A stretch of 64,000 nt of DNA, taken from Zhengitettix transpicula. Lineage: Eukaryota > Arthropoda > Insecta > Orthoptera > Tetrigidae. This document shows, piece after piece, positions 12,301 through 25,500 of the stretch. Position numbers and translations under genes: made by a program. The DNA is taken from the NCBI GenBank assembly GCA_037074705.1, contig JAYJMR010000042.1, forward strand, positions 62,001 through 126,000, read 5' to 3'. The stretch's first letter is position 1. Each line of letters starts with the position of its first letter. The notes beneath the pieces are model-generated. The model had not been told where the DNA came from. It did not search any database and saw only the letters and a list, made by a program, of their open reading frames with translations.

Positions 12301-14230
12301 ACAAAGTCTTATTTCATAATAAATGACTCGTTCTTTATAAAAATTAGTCAAACCTGCACTTTTAAAATCTTAATCTATTAATATTAATTAATATATCCCA
12401 ATATTTCGACGTTTCGACGACAAGTTTGGAATTTCACCAACCAAGAATCTTCAAATAACAAAGTCTTATTTCATAATAAATGACTCGTTCTTTATAAAAA
12501 TTACTCAAACCTGCACTTCTAAAATCTTAATCCATTAATATTAATTAATATATCGTAATATTTCGACGTTTCGACGACAAGTTTGGAATTTCACCAACCA
12601 AGAATCTTCAAATAACAAAGTCTTATTTCATAATAAATGACTCGTTCTTTATAAAAATTTATCAAACCTGCACTTCTAAAATCTTAATCCATTAATATTA
12701 ATTAATATATCGTAATATTTCGACATTTCGACGACAAGTTTGGAATTTCACCAACCAAGAATCTTCAAATAACAAAGTCTTATTTCATAATAAATGACTC
12801 GTTCTTTATAAAAATTAGTCAAACCTGCACTTTTAAAATCTTAATCTATTAATATTAATTAATATATCCCAATATTTCGACGTTTCGACGACAAGTTTGG
12901 AATTTCACCAACCAAGAATCTTCAAATAACAAAGTCTTATTTCATAATAAATGACTCGTTCTTTATAAAAATTACTCAAACCAGCACTTCTAAAATCTTA
13001 ATCTATTAATACTAATTAATATATCATAATATTTCGACGTTTCGACGACAAGTTTGGAATTTCACCAACCAAGAATCTTCAAATAACAAAGTCTTATTTC
13101 ATAATAAATGATTCGTTCTTTATAAAAATTACTCAAACCTGCACTTCTAAAATCTTAATCTATTATAATAATTAATATATCATAATATTTCGACGTTTCG
13201 ACGACAAGTTTGGAATTTCACCAACCAAGAATCTTCAAATAACAAAGTCTTATTTCATAATAAATGACTCGTTCTTTATAAAAATTACTCAAACCAGCAC
13301 TTCTAAAATCTTTATCTATTAATATTAATAAATATATTAAAATATTTCGACGTTTCGACGACAAGTTTGGAATTTCACCAACCAAGAATCTTCAAATAAC
13401 AAAGTCTTATTTCATAATAAATGACTAGTTCTATTTAAAAATTAGTCAAACCTGCACTTCTAAAATCTTAATCTATTAATATTAATTAATATATCGTAAT
13501 ATTTCGACGTTTCGACGACAAGTTTGGAATTACACCAACCAAGAATCTTCAAATAACAAAGTCTTATTTCATAATAAATGACTCGTTCTTTATAAAAATT
13601 ACTCAAACCTGCACTTCTAAAATCTTAATCCATTAATATTAATTAATATATCGTAATATTTCGACGTTTCGACGACAAGTTTGGAATTTCACCAACCAAG
13701 AATCTTCAAATAACAAAGTCTTATTTCATAATAAATGACTCGTTCTTTATAAAAATTACTCAATGACTCGTTCTTTATAAAAATTACTCAAACCTGCACT
13801 TCTAAAATCTTAATCCATTAATATTAATTAATATATTGTAATATTTCGACATTTTTACGACAAGTTTGGAATTTCACCAACCAAGAATCTTCAAATAACA
13901 AAGTCTTATTTCATAATAAATGATTCGTTCTTTATAAAAATTACTCAAACCTGCACTTCTAAAATCTTAATCCATTAATATTAATTAATATATCGTAATA
14001 TTTCGACGTTTCGACGACAAGTTTGGAATTTCACCAACCAAGAATCTTCAAATAACAAAGTCTTATTTCATAATAAATGACTCGTTCTTTATAAAAATTA
14101 CTCAAACCTGCACTTCTAAAATCTTAATCCATTAATATTAATTAATATATCGTAATATTTCGACATTTCGACGACAAGTTTGGAATTTCACCAACCAAGA
14201 ATCTTCAAATAACAAAGTCTTATTTCATAA
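9351..14230 (+). repeat. Mosaic block with 3-, 5- and 7-monomer spacing
   Basis: The CpG-losing marker GACATTTCG occurs at 9,583, 10,682, 11,467, 12,252, 12,723 and 14,162. The spacings are 7, 5, 5, 3 and 9 monomers, the last lengthened by a 28-bp insertion. Each is usually followed by a monomer with TTAGTCAAACC, CACTTTTAAAATC and ATATCCCAATA. The same short string of monomer types is thus re-used with different numbers of monomers in between, as expected from repeated unequal exchange. The segment at about 12.5-13.9 kb appears again near 14.4-15.75 kb (offset about 1,912 bp, 12 monomers plus 28 bp) and near 18.9-20.3 kb. Shared markers are AATTTATCAAACC, GACTAGTTCTATTT, GGAATTACACC and GACATTTTTACG. 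Confidence 0.88.
13736..13791 (+). repeat. 28-bp tandem duplication inside one monomer
   Basis: The 28 bases from TGACTCGTTC to ATTACTCAA (13,736-13,763) are repeated exactly at 13,764-13,791, so this monomer is about 185 bp long. The homologous monomers near 15,650 and 20,180 lack the extra copy, so it is private and recent. It is the only internal duplication of this size I found in the window. Replication slippage or a collapsed unequal exchange could explain it, as could an assembly join. Confidence 0.93.
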
Positions 14231-17200
14231 TAAATGACTCGTTCTTTATAAAATTAGTCAAACCTGCACTTTTAAAATCTTAATCTATTAATATTAATTA
14301 ATATATCCCAATATTTCGACGTTTCGACGACAAGTTTGGAATTTCACCAACCAAGAATCTTCAAATAACAAAGTCTTATTTCATAATAAATGACTCGTTC
14401 TTTATAAAAATTACTCAAACCTGCACTTCTAAAATCTTAATCCATTAATATTAATTAATATATCGTAATATTTCGACGTTTCGACGACAAGTTTGGAATT
14501 TCACCAACCAAGAATCTTCAAATAACAAAGTCTTATTTCATAATAAATGACTCGTTCTTTATAAAAATTTATCAAACCTGCACTTCTAAAATCTTAATCC
14601 ATTAATATTAATTAATATATCGTAATATTTCGACATTTCGACGACAAGTTTGGAATTTCACCAACCAAGAATCTTCAAATAACAAAGTCTTATTTCATAA
14701 TAAATGACTCGTTCTTTATAAAAATTAGTCAAACCTGCACTTTTAAAATCTTAATCTATTAATATTAATTAATATATCCAATATTTCGACGTTTCGACGA
14801 CAAGTTTGGAATTTCACCAACCAAGAATCTTCAAATAACAAAGTCTTATTTCATAATAAATGACTCGTTCTTTATAAAAATTACTCAAACCAGCACTTCT
14901 AAAATCTTAATCTATTAATACTAATTAATATATCATAATATTTCGACGTTTCGACGACAAGTTTGGAATTTCACCAACCAAGAATCTTCAAATAACAAAG
15001 TCTTATTTCATAATAAATGATTCGTTCTTTATAAAAATTACTCAACCTGCACTTCTAAAATCTTAATCTATTATAATAATTAATATATCATAATATTTCG
15101 ACGTTTCGACGACAAGTTTGGAATTTCACCAACCAAGAATCTTCAAATAACAAAGTCTTATTTCATAATAAATGACTCGTTCTTTATAAAAATTACTCAA
15201 ACCAGCACTTCTAAAATCTTTATCTATTAATATTAATAAATATATTAAAATATTTCGACGTTTCGACGACAAGTTTGGAATTTCACCAACCAAGAATCTT
15301 CAAATAACAAAGTCTTATTTCATAATAAATGACTAGTTCTATTTAAAAATTAGTCAAACCTGCACTTCTAAAATCTTAATCTATTAATATTAATTAATAT
15401 ATCGTAATATTTCGACGTTTCGACGACAAGTTTGGAATTACACCAACAAGAATCTTCAAATAACAAGTCTTATTTCATAATAAATGACTCGTTCTTATAA
15501 AAATTACTCAAACCTGCACTTCTAAAATCTTAATCCATTAATATTAATTAATATATCGTAATATTTCGACGTTTCGACGACAAGTTTGGAATTTCACCAA
15601 CCAAGAATCTTCAAATAACAAAGTCTTATTTCATAATAAATGACTCGTTCTTATAAAAATTACTCAAACCTGCACTTCTAAAATCTTAATCCATTAATAT
15701 TAATTAATATATTGTAATATTTCGACATTTTTACGACAAGTTTGGAATTTCACCAACCAAGAATCTTCAAATAACAAAGTCTTATTTCATAATAAATGAT
15801 TCGTTCTTTATAAAATTACTCAAACCTGCACTTCTAAAATCTTAATCTATTAATATTAATTAATATATCATAATATTTCGACGTTTCGACGACAAGTTTG
15901 GAATTTCACCAACCAAGAATCTTCAAATAACAAAGTCTTATTTCATATAAATGACTTGTTCTTATAAAAATTACTCAAACCAGCACTTCTAAAATCTTAA
16001 TCTATTAATATTAATTAATATATCAAAATATTTCGACGTTTCGACGACAAGTTTGGAATTTCACCAACCAAGAATCTTCAAATAACAAAGTCTTATTTCA
16101 TAATAAATGACTCGTTCTTTTTAAAAATTAGTCAAACCTGCACTTCTAAAATCTTAATCTATTAATATTAATTAATATATCGTAATATTTCGACGTTTCG
16201 ACGACAAGTTTGGAATTTCACCAACCAAGAATCTTCAAATAACAAAGTCTTATTTCATAATAAATGACTCGTTCTTTATAAAAATTACTCAAACTGCACT
16301 TCTAAAATCTTAATCCATTAATATTAATTAATATATCGTAATATTTCGACGTTTCGACGACAAGTTTGGAATTTCACCAACCAAGAATCTTCAAATAACA
16401 AAGTCTTATTTCATAATAAATGACTCGTTCTTTATAAAAATTACTCAAACCTGCACTTCTAAAATCTTAATCCATTAATATTAATTAATATATCGTAATA
16501 TTTCGACATTTCGACGACAAGTTTGGAATTTCACCAACCAAGAATCTTCAAATAACAAAGTCTTATTTCATAATAAATGACTCGTTCTTTATAAAAATTA
16601 GTCAAACCTGCACTTTTAAAATCTTAATCTATTAATATTAATTAATATATCCCAATATTTCGACGTTAAGACCACAAGTTTGGAATTTCACCAACCAGAA
16701 TCTTCAAATAACAAAGTCTTATTTCATAATAAATGACTCGTTCTTTATAAAAATTACTCAAACCAGCACTTCTAAAATCTTAATCTATTAATACTAATTA
16801 ATATATCATAATATTTCGACGTTTCGACGACAAGTTTGGAATTTCACCAACCATGAATCTTCAAATAACAAAGTCTTATTTCATAATAAATGATTCGTTC
16901 TTTATAAAAATTACTCAAACCTGCACTTCTAAAATCTTAATCTATTAATATTAATTAATATATCATAATATTTCGACGTTTCGACGACAAGTTTGGAATT
17001 TCACCAACCAAGAATCTTCAAATAACAAAGTCTTATTTCATAATAATGACTCGTTCTTTATAAAAATTACTCAAACCTGCACTTATAAAATCTAATCCAT
17101 TAATATTAATTAATATATCGTAATATTTCGACGTTTCGACGACAAGTTTGGAATTTCACCAACCAAGAATCTTCAAATAACAAAGTCTTATTTCATAATA

Positions 17201-17935
17201 AATGACTCGTTCTTTATAAAAATTACTCAAACTGCACTTCTAAAATCTTAATCCATTAATATTAATTAATATATCGTAATATTTCGACATTTCGACGACA
17301 AGTTTGGAATTTCACCAACCAAGAATCTTCAAATAACAAAGTCTTATTTCATAAAAATGACTCGTCTTTATAAAAATTAGTCAAACCTGCACTTTAAAAT
17401 CTTAATCTATTAATATTAATTAATATATCCCAATATTTCGACGTTTCGACGACAAGTTTGGAATTTCACCAACCAAGAATCTTCAAATAAGAAAGTCTTA
17501 TTTCATAATAAATGACTCGTTCTTTATAAAAATTACTCAAACCAGCACTTCTAAAATCTTAATCTATTAATACTAATTAATATATCATAATATTTCGACG
17601 TTTCGACGACAAGTTTGGAATTTCACCAACCAAGAATCTTCAAATAACAAAGTCTTATTTCATAATAAATGATTCGTTCTTTATAAAAATTACTCAAACT
17701 GCACTTCTAAATCTTAATCTATTAATATTAATTAATATATCATAATATTTCGACGTTTCGACGACAAGTTTGGAATTTCACCAACCAAGAATCTTCAAAT
17801 AACAAAGTCTTATTTCATGATAAATGACTCGTTCTTTATAAAAATTACTCAAACCAGCACTTCTAAAATCTTATCTATTAATATTAATTAATATATCAAA
17901 ATATTTCGACGTTTCGACGACAAGTTTGGAATTTC
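14231..17935 (+). repeat. 3.7-kb segmental duplication, left copy
   Basis: Colinear with 18,760-22,462 at an offset of 4,530-4,537 bp. Paired markers are AATTTATCAAACC (14,567/19,097), GACATTTTTACG (15,725/20,255), CGACGTTAAGACCAC (16,661/21,194), AATAAGAAAGTC (17,487/22,023) and TTTCATGATAAATG (17,813/22,350). The offset drifts by a few bases because each copy carries its own one-base deletions. For example, the A lost near 15,044 is present near 19,574. About five monomers (17,936-18,759) separate the copies and are not part of the match. Confidence 0.9.
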
Positions 17936-18759
17936 ACCAACCAAGAATCTTCAAATAACAAAGTCTTATTTCATAATAAATGACTCGTTCTTTTTAAAAA
18001 TTAGTCAAACCTGCACTTCTAAAATCTTAATCTATTAATATTAATTAATATATCGTAATATTTCGACGTTTCGACGACAAGTTTGGAATTTCACCAACCA
18101 AGAATCTTCAAATAACAAAGTCTTATTTCATAATAAATGACTCGTTCTTTATAAAATTACTCAAACCTGCACTTCTAAAATCTTAATCCATTAATATTAA
18201 TTAATATATCGTAATATTTCGACGTTTCGACGACAAGTTTGGAATTTCACCAACCAAGAATCTTCAAATAACAAAGTCTTATTTCATAATAAATGACTCG
18301 TTCTTTATAAAAATTACTCAAACCTGCACTTCTAAAATCTTAATCTATTAATATTAATTAATATATCGTAATATTTCGACGTTTCGACGACAAGTTTGGA
18401 ATTTCACCAACCAAGAATCTTCAAATAACAAAGTCTTATTTCATAATAAATGACTCGTTCTTTATAAAAATTACTCAAACCTGCACTTCTAAATCTTAAT
18501 CCATTAATATTAATTAATATATCGTAATATTTCGACGTTTCGACGACAAGTTTGGAATTTCACCAACCAAGAATCTTCAAATAACAAAGTCTTATTTCAT
18601 AATAAATGACTCGTTCTTTATAAAATTACTCAAACCAGCACTTCTAAAATCTTAATCTATTAATACTAATTAATATATCATTAATATATCGACGTTTCGA
18701 CGACAAGTTTGGAATTTCACTAACCAAGAATCTTCAAATAACAAAGTCTTATTTCATAA
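17936..18759 (+). repeat. Spacer monomers between the 3.7-kb copies
   Basis: About five ordinary satellite monomers that do not belong to the duplicated segment. Near 18,675-18,692 one monomer reads ATATCATTAATATATCGACG, with an extra T and an altered TTCG, and near 18,719 the conserved CACCAACC reads CACTAACC. Two changes in the normally constant box within 50 bp, next to the start of the right copy, suggest an exchange junction. A low-quality stretch of assembly would also fit. There is nothing else in this stretch. Confidence 0.7.
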
Positions 18760-21700
18760 TAAATGACTCGTTCTTTATAAAAATTAGTCAAACCTGCACT
18801 TTTAAAATCTTAATCTATTAATATTAATTAATATATCCCAATATTTCGACGTTTCGACGACAAGTTTGGAATTTCACCAACCAAGAATCTTCAAATAACA
18901 AAGTCTTATTTCATAATAAATGACTCGTTCTTTATAAAATTACTCAAACCTGCACTTCTAAAATCTTAATCCATTAATATTAATTAATATATCGTAATAT
19001 TTCGACGTTTCGACGACAAGTTTGGAATTTCACCAACCAAGAATCTTCAAATAACAAAGTCTTATTTCATAATAAATGACTCGTTCTTTATAAAAATTTA
19101 TCAAACCTGCACTTCTAAAATCTTAATCCATTAATATTAATTAATATATCGTAATATTTCGACATTTCGACGACAAGTTTGGAATTTCACCAACCAAGAA
19201 TCTTCAAATAACAAAGTCTTATTTCATAATAAATGACTCGTTCTTTATAAAAATTAGTCAAACCTGCACTTTTAAATCTTAATCTATTAATATTAATTAA
19301 TATATCCCAATATTTCGACGTTTCGACGACAAGTTTGGAATTTCACCAACCAAGAATCTTCAAATAACAAAGTCTTATTTCATAATAAATGACTCGTTCT
19401 TATAAAAATTACTCAAACCAGCACTTCTAAAATCTTAATCTATTAATACTAATTAATATATCATAATATTTCGACGTTTCGACGACAAGTTTGGAATTTC
19501 ACCAACCAAGAATCTTCAAATAACAAAGTCTTATTTCATAATAAATGATTCGTTCTTTATAAAAATTACTCAAACCTGCACTTCTAAAATCTTAATCTAT
19601 TATAATAATTAATATATCATAATATTTCGACGTTTCGACGACAAGTTTGGAATTTCACCAACCAAGAATCTTCAAATAACAAAGTCTTATTTCATAATAA
19701 ATGACTCGTTCTTTATAAAAATTACTCAAACCAGCACTTCTAAAATCTTTATCTATTAATATTAATAAATATATTAAAATATTTCGACGTTTCGACGACA
19801 AGTTGGAATTTCACCAACCAAGAATCTTCAAATAACAAAGTCTTATTCATAATAAATGACTAGTTCTATTTAAAAATTAGTCAAACCTGCACTTCTAAAA
19901 TCTTAATCTATTAATATTAATTAATATATCGTAATATTTCGACGTTTCGACGACAAGTTTGGAATTACACCAACCAAGAATCTCAAATAACAAAGTCTTA
20001 TTTCATAATAAATGACTCGTTCTTTATAAAAATTACTCAAACCTGCACTTCTAAAATCTTAATCCATTAATATTAATTAATATATCGTAATATTTCGACG
20101 TTTCGACGACAAGTTTGGAATTTCACCAACCAAGAATCTTCAAATAACAAAGTCTTATTTCATAATAAATGACTCGTTCTTTATAAAAATTACTCAAACC
20201 TGCACTTCTAAAATCTTAATCCATTAATATTAATTAATATATTGTAATATTTCGACATTTTTACGACAAGTTTGGAATTTCACCAACCAAGAATCTTCAA
20301 ATAACAAAGTCTTATTTCATAATAAATGATTCGTTCTTTATAAAAATTACTCAAACCTGCACTTCTAAAATCTTAATCTATTAATATTAATTAATATATC
20401 ATAATATTTCGACGTTTCGACGACAAGTTTGGAATTTCACCAACCAAGAATCTTCAAATAACAAAGTCTTATTTCATAATAAATGACTTGTTCTTTATAA
20501 AAATTACTCAAACCAGCACTTCTAAAATCTTAATCTATTAATATTAATTAATATATCAAAATATTTCGACGTTTCGACGACAAGTTTGGAATTTCACCAA
20601 CCAAGAATCTTCAAATAACAAAGTCTTATTTCATAATAAATGACTCGTTCTTTTAAAAATTAGTCAAACCTGCACTTCTAAAATCTTAATCTATTAATAT
20701 TAATTAATATATCGTAATATTTCGACGTTTCGACGACAAGTTTGGAATTTCACCAACCAAGAATCTTCAAATAACAAAGTCTTATTTCATAATAAATGAC
20801 TCGTTCTTTATAAAAATTACTCAAACCTGCACTTCTAAAATCTTAATCCATTAATATTAATTAATATATCGTAATATTTCGACGTTTCGACGACAAGTTT
20901 GGAATTTCACCAACCAAGAATCTTCAAATAACAAAGTCTTATTTCATAATAAATGACTCGTTCTTTATAAAAATTACTCAAACCTGCACTTCTAAAATCT
21001 TAATCCATTAATATTAATTAATATATCGTAATATTTCGACATTTCGACGACAAGTTTGGAATTTCACCAACCAAGAATCTTCAAATAACAAAGTCTTATT
21101 TCATAATAAATGACTCGTTCTTTATAAAAATTAGTCAAACCTGCACTTTTAAAATCTTAATCTATTAATATTAATTAATATATCCCAATATTTCGACGTT
21201 AAGACCACAAGTTTGGAATTTTCACCAACCAAGAATCTTCAAATAACAAAGTCTTATTTCATAATAAATGACTCGTTCTTTATAAAAATTACTCAAACCA
21301 GCACTTCTAAAATCTTAATCTATTAATACTAATTAATATATCATAATATTTCGACGTTTCGACGACAAGTTTGGAATTTCACCAACCATGAATCTTCAAA
21401 TAACAAAGTCTTATTTCATAATAAATGATTCGTCTTTATAAAAATTACTCAAACCTGCACTTCTAAAATCTTAATCTATTAATATTAATTAATATATCAT
21501 AATATTTCGACGTTTCGACGACAAGTTTGGAATTTCACCAACCAAGAATCTTCAAATAACAAAGTCTTATTTCATAATAAATGACTCGTTCTTTATAAAA
21601 ATTACTCAAACCTGCACTTATAAATCTTAATCATTAATATTAATTAATATATCGTAATATTTCGACGTTTCGACGACAAGTTTGGAATTTCACCAACCAA

Positions 21701-22462
21701 GAATCTTCAAATAACAAAGTCTTATTTCATAATAAATGACTCGTTCTTTATAAAAATTACTCAAACCTGCACTTCTAAAATCTTAATCCATTAATATTAA
21801 TTAATATATCGTAATATTTCGACATTTCGACGACAAGTTTGGAATTTCACCAACCAAGAATCTTCAAATAACAAAGTCTTATTTCATAATAAATGACTCG
21901 TTCTTTATAAAAATTAGTCAAACCTGCACTTTTAAATCTTAATCTATTAATATTAATTAATATATCCCAATATTTCGACGTTTCGACGACAAGTTGGAAT
22001 TTCACCAACCAAGAATCTTCAAATAAGAAAGTCTTATTTCATAATAAATGACTCGTTCTTTATAAAAATTACTCAAACCAGCACTTCTAAAATCTTAATC
22101 TATTAATACTAATTAATATATCATAATATTTCGACGTTTCGACGACAAGTTTGGAATTTCACCAACCAAGAATCTTCAAATAACAAAGTCTTATTTCATA
22201 ATAAATGATTCGTTCTTTATAAAAATTACTCAACCTGCACTTCTAAAATCTTAATCTATTAATATTAATTAATATATCATAATATTTCGACGTTTCGACG
22301 ACAAGTTTGGAATTTCACCAACCAAGAATCTTCAAATAACAAAGTCTTATTTCATGATAAATGACTCGTTCTTTATAAAAATTACTCAAACCAGCACTTC
22401 TAAAATCTTTATCTATTAATATTAATTAATATATCAAAATATTTCGACGTTTCGACGACAAG
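18760..22462 (+). repeat. 3.7-kb segmental duplication, right copy
   Basis: Second copy of the segment at 14,231-17,935, about 4.53 kb downstream and in the same orientation. It shares the rare substitutions of the left copy, including CACTTATAAA near 21,614 (left copy near 17,080). It carries a different set of small deletions: AAGTTGGAAT near 19,803 and 21,994, CTTATTCAT near 19,845, AATCTCAAAT near 19,982, TTCGTCTTTA near 21,431. It ends abruptly at the 18-bp deletion at 22,462/22,463, beyond which the monomer types match the next block. Confidence 0.9.
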
Positions 22463-22475
22463 AAGAATCTTCAAA
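22451..22475 (+). repeat. 18-bp deletion junction inside a monomer
   Basis: The sequence runs GACGACAAGAAGAATCTTC, where every other monomer has 18 more bases (TTTGGAATTTCACCAACC) between CAAG and AAGAATC. The junction is at about 22,462/22,463, and three bases (AAG) recur at both edges. It removes part of the most conserved box in the array. It also coincides with the change from the 14-22 kb block to the 22.5-45 kb super-units, so it is probably the scar of the exchange that joined them. Confidence 0.92.
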
Positions 22476-22551
22476 TAACAAAGTCTTATTTCATAATAAA
22501 TGACTCGTTCTTTATAAAAATTAGTCAAACCTGCACTTCTAAAATCTTAAT

Positions 22552-25500
22552 CCATTAACATTAATTAATATATCGTAATATTTCGACGTTTCGACGACAA
22601 GTTTGGAATTTCACCAACCAAGAATCTTCAAATAACAAAGTCTTATTTCATAATAAATGACTCGTTCTTTATAAAAATTACTCAAACCAGCACTTCTAAA
22701 ATCTTAATCCATTAATATTAATTAATATATCGTAATATTTCGACGTTTCGACGACAAGTTTGGAATTTCACCAACCAAGAATCTTCAAATAACAAAGTCT
22801 TATTTCATAATAAATGACTCGTTCTTTATAAAAATTACTCAAACCAGCACTTCTAAAATCTTATCTATTAATATTAATTAATATATCCCAATATTTCGAC
22901 GTTTCGACGACAAGTTTGGAATTTCACCAACCAAGAATCTTCAAAAAACAAAGTCTTATTTCATAATAAATGACTCGTTCTTTATAAAAATTACTCAAAC
23001 CTGCACTTCTAAAAATCTTAATCCATTAATATTAATTAATATATCGTAATATTTCGACGTTTCGACGACAAGTTTGGAATTTCACCAACCAAGAATCTTC
23101 AAATAACAAAGTCTTATTTCATAATAAATGACTCGTTCTTTATAAAAATTACTCAAACCTGCACTTCTAAAATCTTAATCCATTAATATTAATTAATATA
23201 TCGTAATATTTCGACGTTTCGACGGCAAGTTTGGAATTTCACCAACCAAGAATCTTCAAATAACAAAGTCTTATTTCATAATAAATGACTCGTTCTTTAT
23301 AAAAATTACTCAAACCAGCACTTCTAAAATCTTAATCTATTAATATTAATTAATATATCCCAATATTTCGACGTTTCGACGACAAGTTTGGAATTTCACC
23401 AACCAAGAATCTTCAAATAACAAAGTCTTATTTCATAATAAATGACTCGTTCTTTATAAAAATTACTCAAACCTGCACTTCTAAAATCTTAATCCATTAA
23501 TATTAATTAATATATCGTAATATTTCGAGGTTTCGACGACAAGTTTGGAATTTCACCAACCAAGAATCTTCAAATAACAAAGTCTTATTTCATAATAAAT
23601 GACTCGTTCTTTATAAAAATTAGTCAAACCTGCACTTCTAAAATCTTAATCCATTAATATTAATTAAGATATCGTAATATTTCGACGTTTCGACGACAAG
23701 TTTGGAATATCACCAACCAAGAATCTTCAAATAACAAAGTCTTATTTCATAATAAATGACTCGTTCTTTATAAAAATTACTCAAACCAGCACTTCTAAAA
23801 TCTTAATCCATTAATATTTATTAATATATCGTAATATTTCGACGTTTCGACGACAAGTTTGGAATTTCACCAACCAAGAATCTTCAAATAACAAAGTCTT
23901 ATTTCATAATAAATGACTCGTTCTTTATAAAAATTACTCAAACCTGCACTTCTAAAATCTTAATCTATTAATATTAATTAATATATCGTAATATTTCGAC
24001 GTTTCGACGACAAGTTTGGAATTTCACCAACCAAGAATCTTCAAATAACAAAGTCTTATTTCATAATAAATGATTCGTTCTTTATAAAAATTACTCAAAC
24101 CTGCACTTCTAAAATCTTAATCCATTAATATTAATTAATATATCGTAATATTTCGACGTTTCGACGACAAGTTTGGAATTTCACCAACCAAGAATCTTCA
24201 AATAACAAAGTCTTATTTCATAATAAATGACTCGTTCTTTATAAAAATTACTCAAACCTGCACTTCTAAAATCTTAATCCATTAATATTAATTAATATAT
24301 CGTAATATTTCGACGTTTCGACGACAAGTTTGGAATTTCACCAACCAAGACTCTTCAAATAACTAAGTCTTATTTCATAATAAATGACTAGTTCTTTATA
24401 AAAATTACTCAAACCTGCACTTCTAAAATCTTAATCCATTAATATTATTTAATATATCGTAATATTTCGACGTTTCGACGACAAGTTTGGAATTTCACCA
24501 ACCAAGAATCTTCAAATAACAAAGTCTTAATTCATAATAAATGATTCGTTCTTTATAAAAATTACTCAACCAGCACTTCTAAAATCATAATCCATTAATA
24601 TTAATTAATATATCGTAATATTTCGACGTTTCGACGACAAGTTTGGAATTTCACCAACCAAGAATCTTCAAATAACAAAGTCTTATTTCATAATAAATGA
24701 CTCGTTCTTTATAAAAATTACTCAAACCTGCACCACTAAAATCTTATTCCATTAATATTAATTAATATATTGTAATATTTCGACGTTTCGACGACAAGTT
24801 TGGAATTTCACCAACCAAGAATCTTCAAATAACAAAGGCTTATTACATAATAAATGACTCGTTCTTTATGAAAATTACTCAAACCTGCACTTCTAAAATC
24901 TTAATCCATTATTATTAATTAATATATCGTAATATTTCGACGTTTCGACGACAAGTTTGGAATTTCACCATCCAAGAATCTTCAAATAACAAAGTCTTAT
25001 TTCATAATAAATGACTCGTTCTTTATAAAAATTACTCAAACCTGCACTTCTAAAATCTTAATCCATTAATATTAATTATTATATCGTAATATTTCGACGT
25101 TTCGACGACAAGTTTGGAATTTCACCAACCAAGAATCTTCAAATAACAAAGTCTTATTTCATAATAAATGACTCGTTCTTTATAAAAATTACTCAAACCA
25201 GCACTTCTAAAATCTTAATCTATTAATATTAATTAATATATCCCAATATTTCGACGTTTCGACGACAAGTTTGGAATTTCACCAACCAAGAATCTTCAAA
25301 TAACAAAGTCTTATTTCATAATAAATGACTCGTTCTTTATAAAAATTACTCAAACCTGCACTTCTAAAATCTTAATCCATTAATATTAATTAATATATCG
25401 TAATATTTCGAGTTTTCGACGACAAGTTTGGAATTTCACCAACCAAGAATCTTCAAATAACAAAGTCTTATTTCATAATAAATGACTCGTTCTTTATAAA

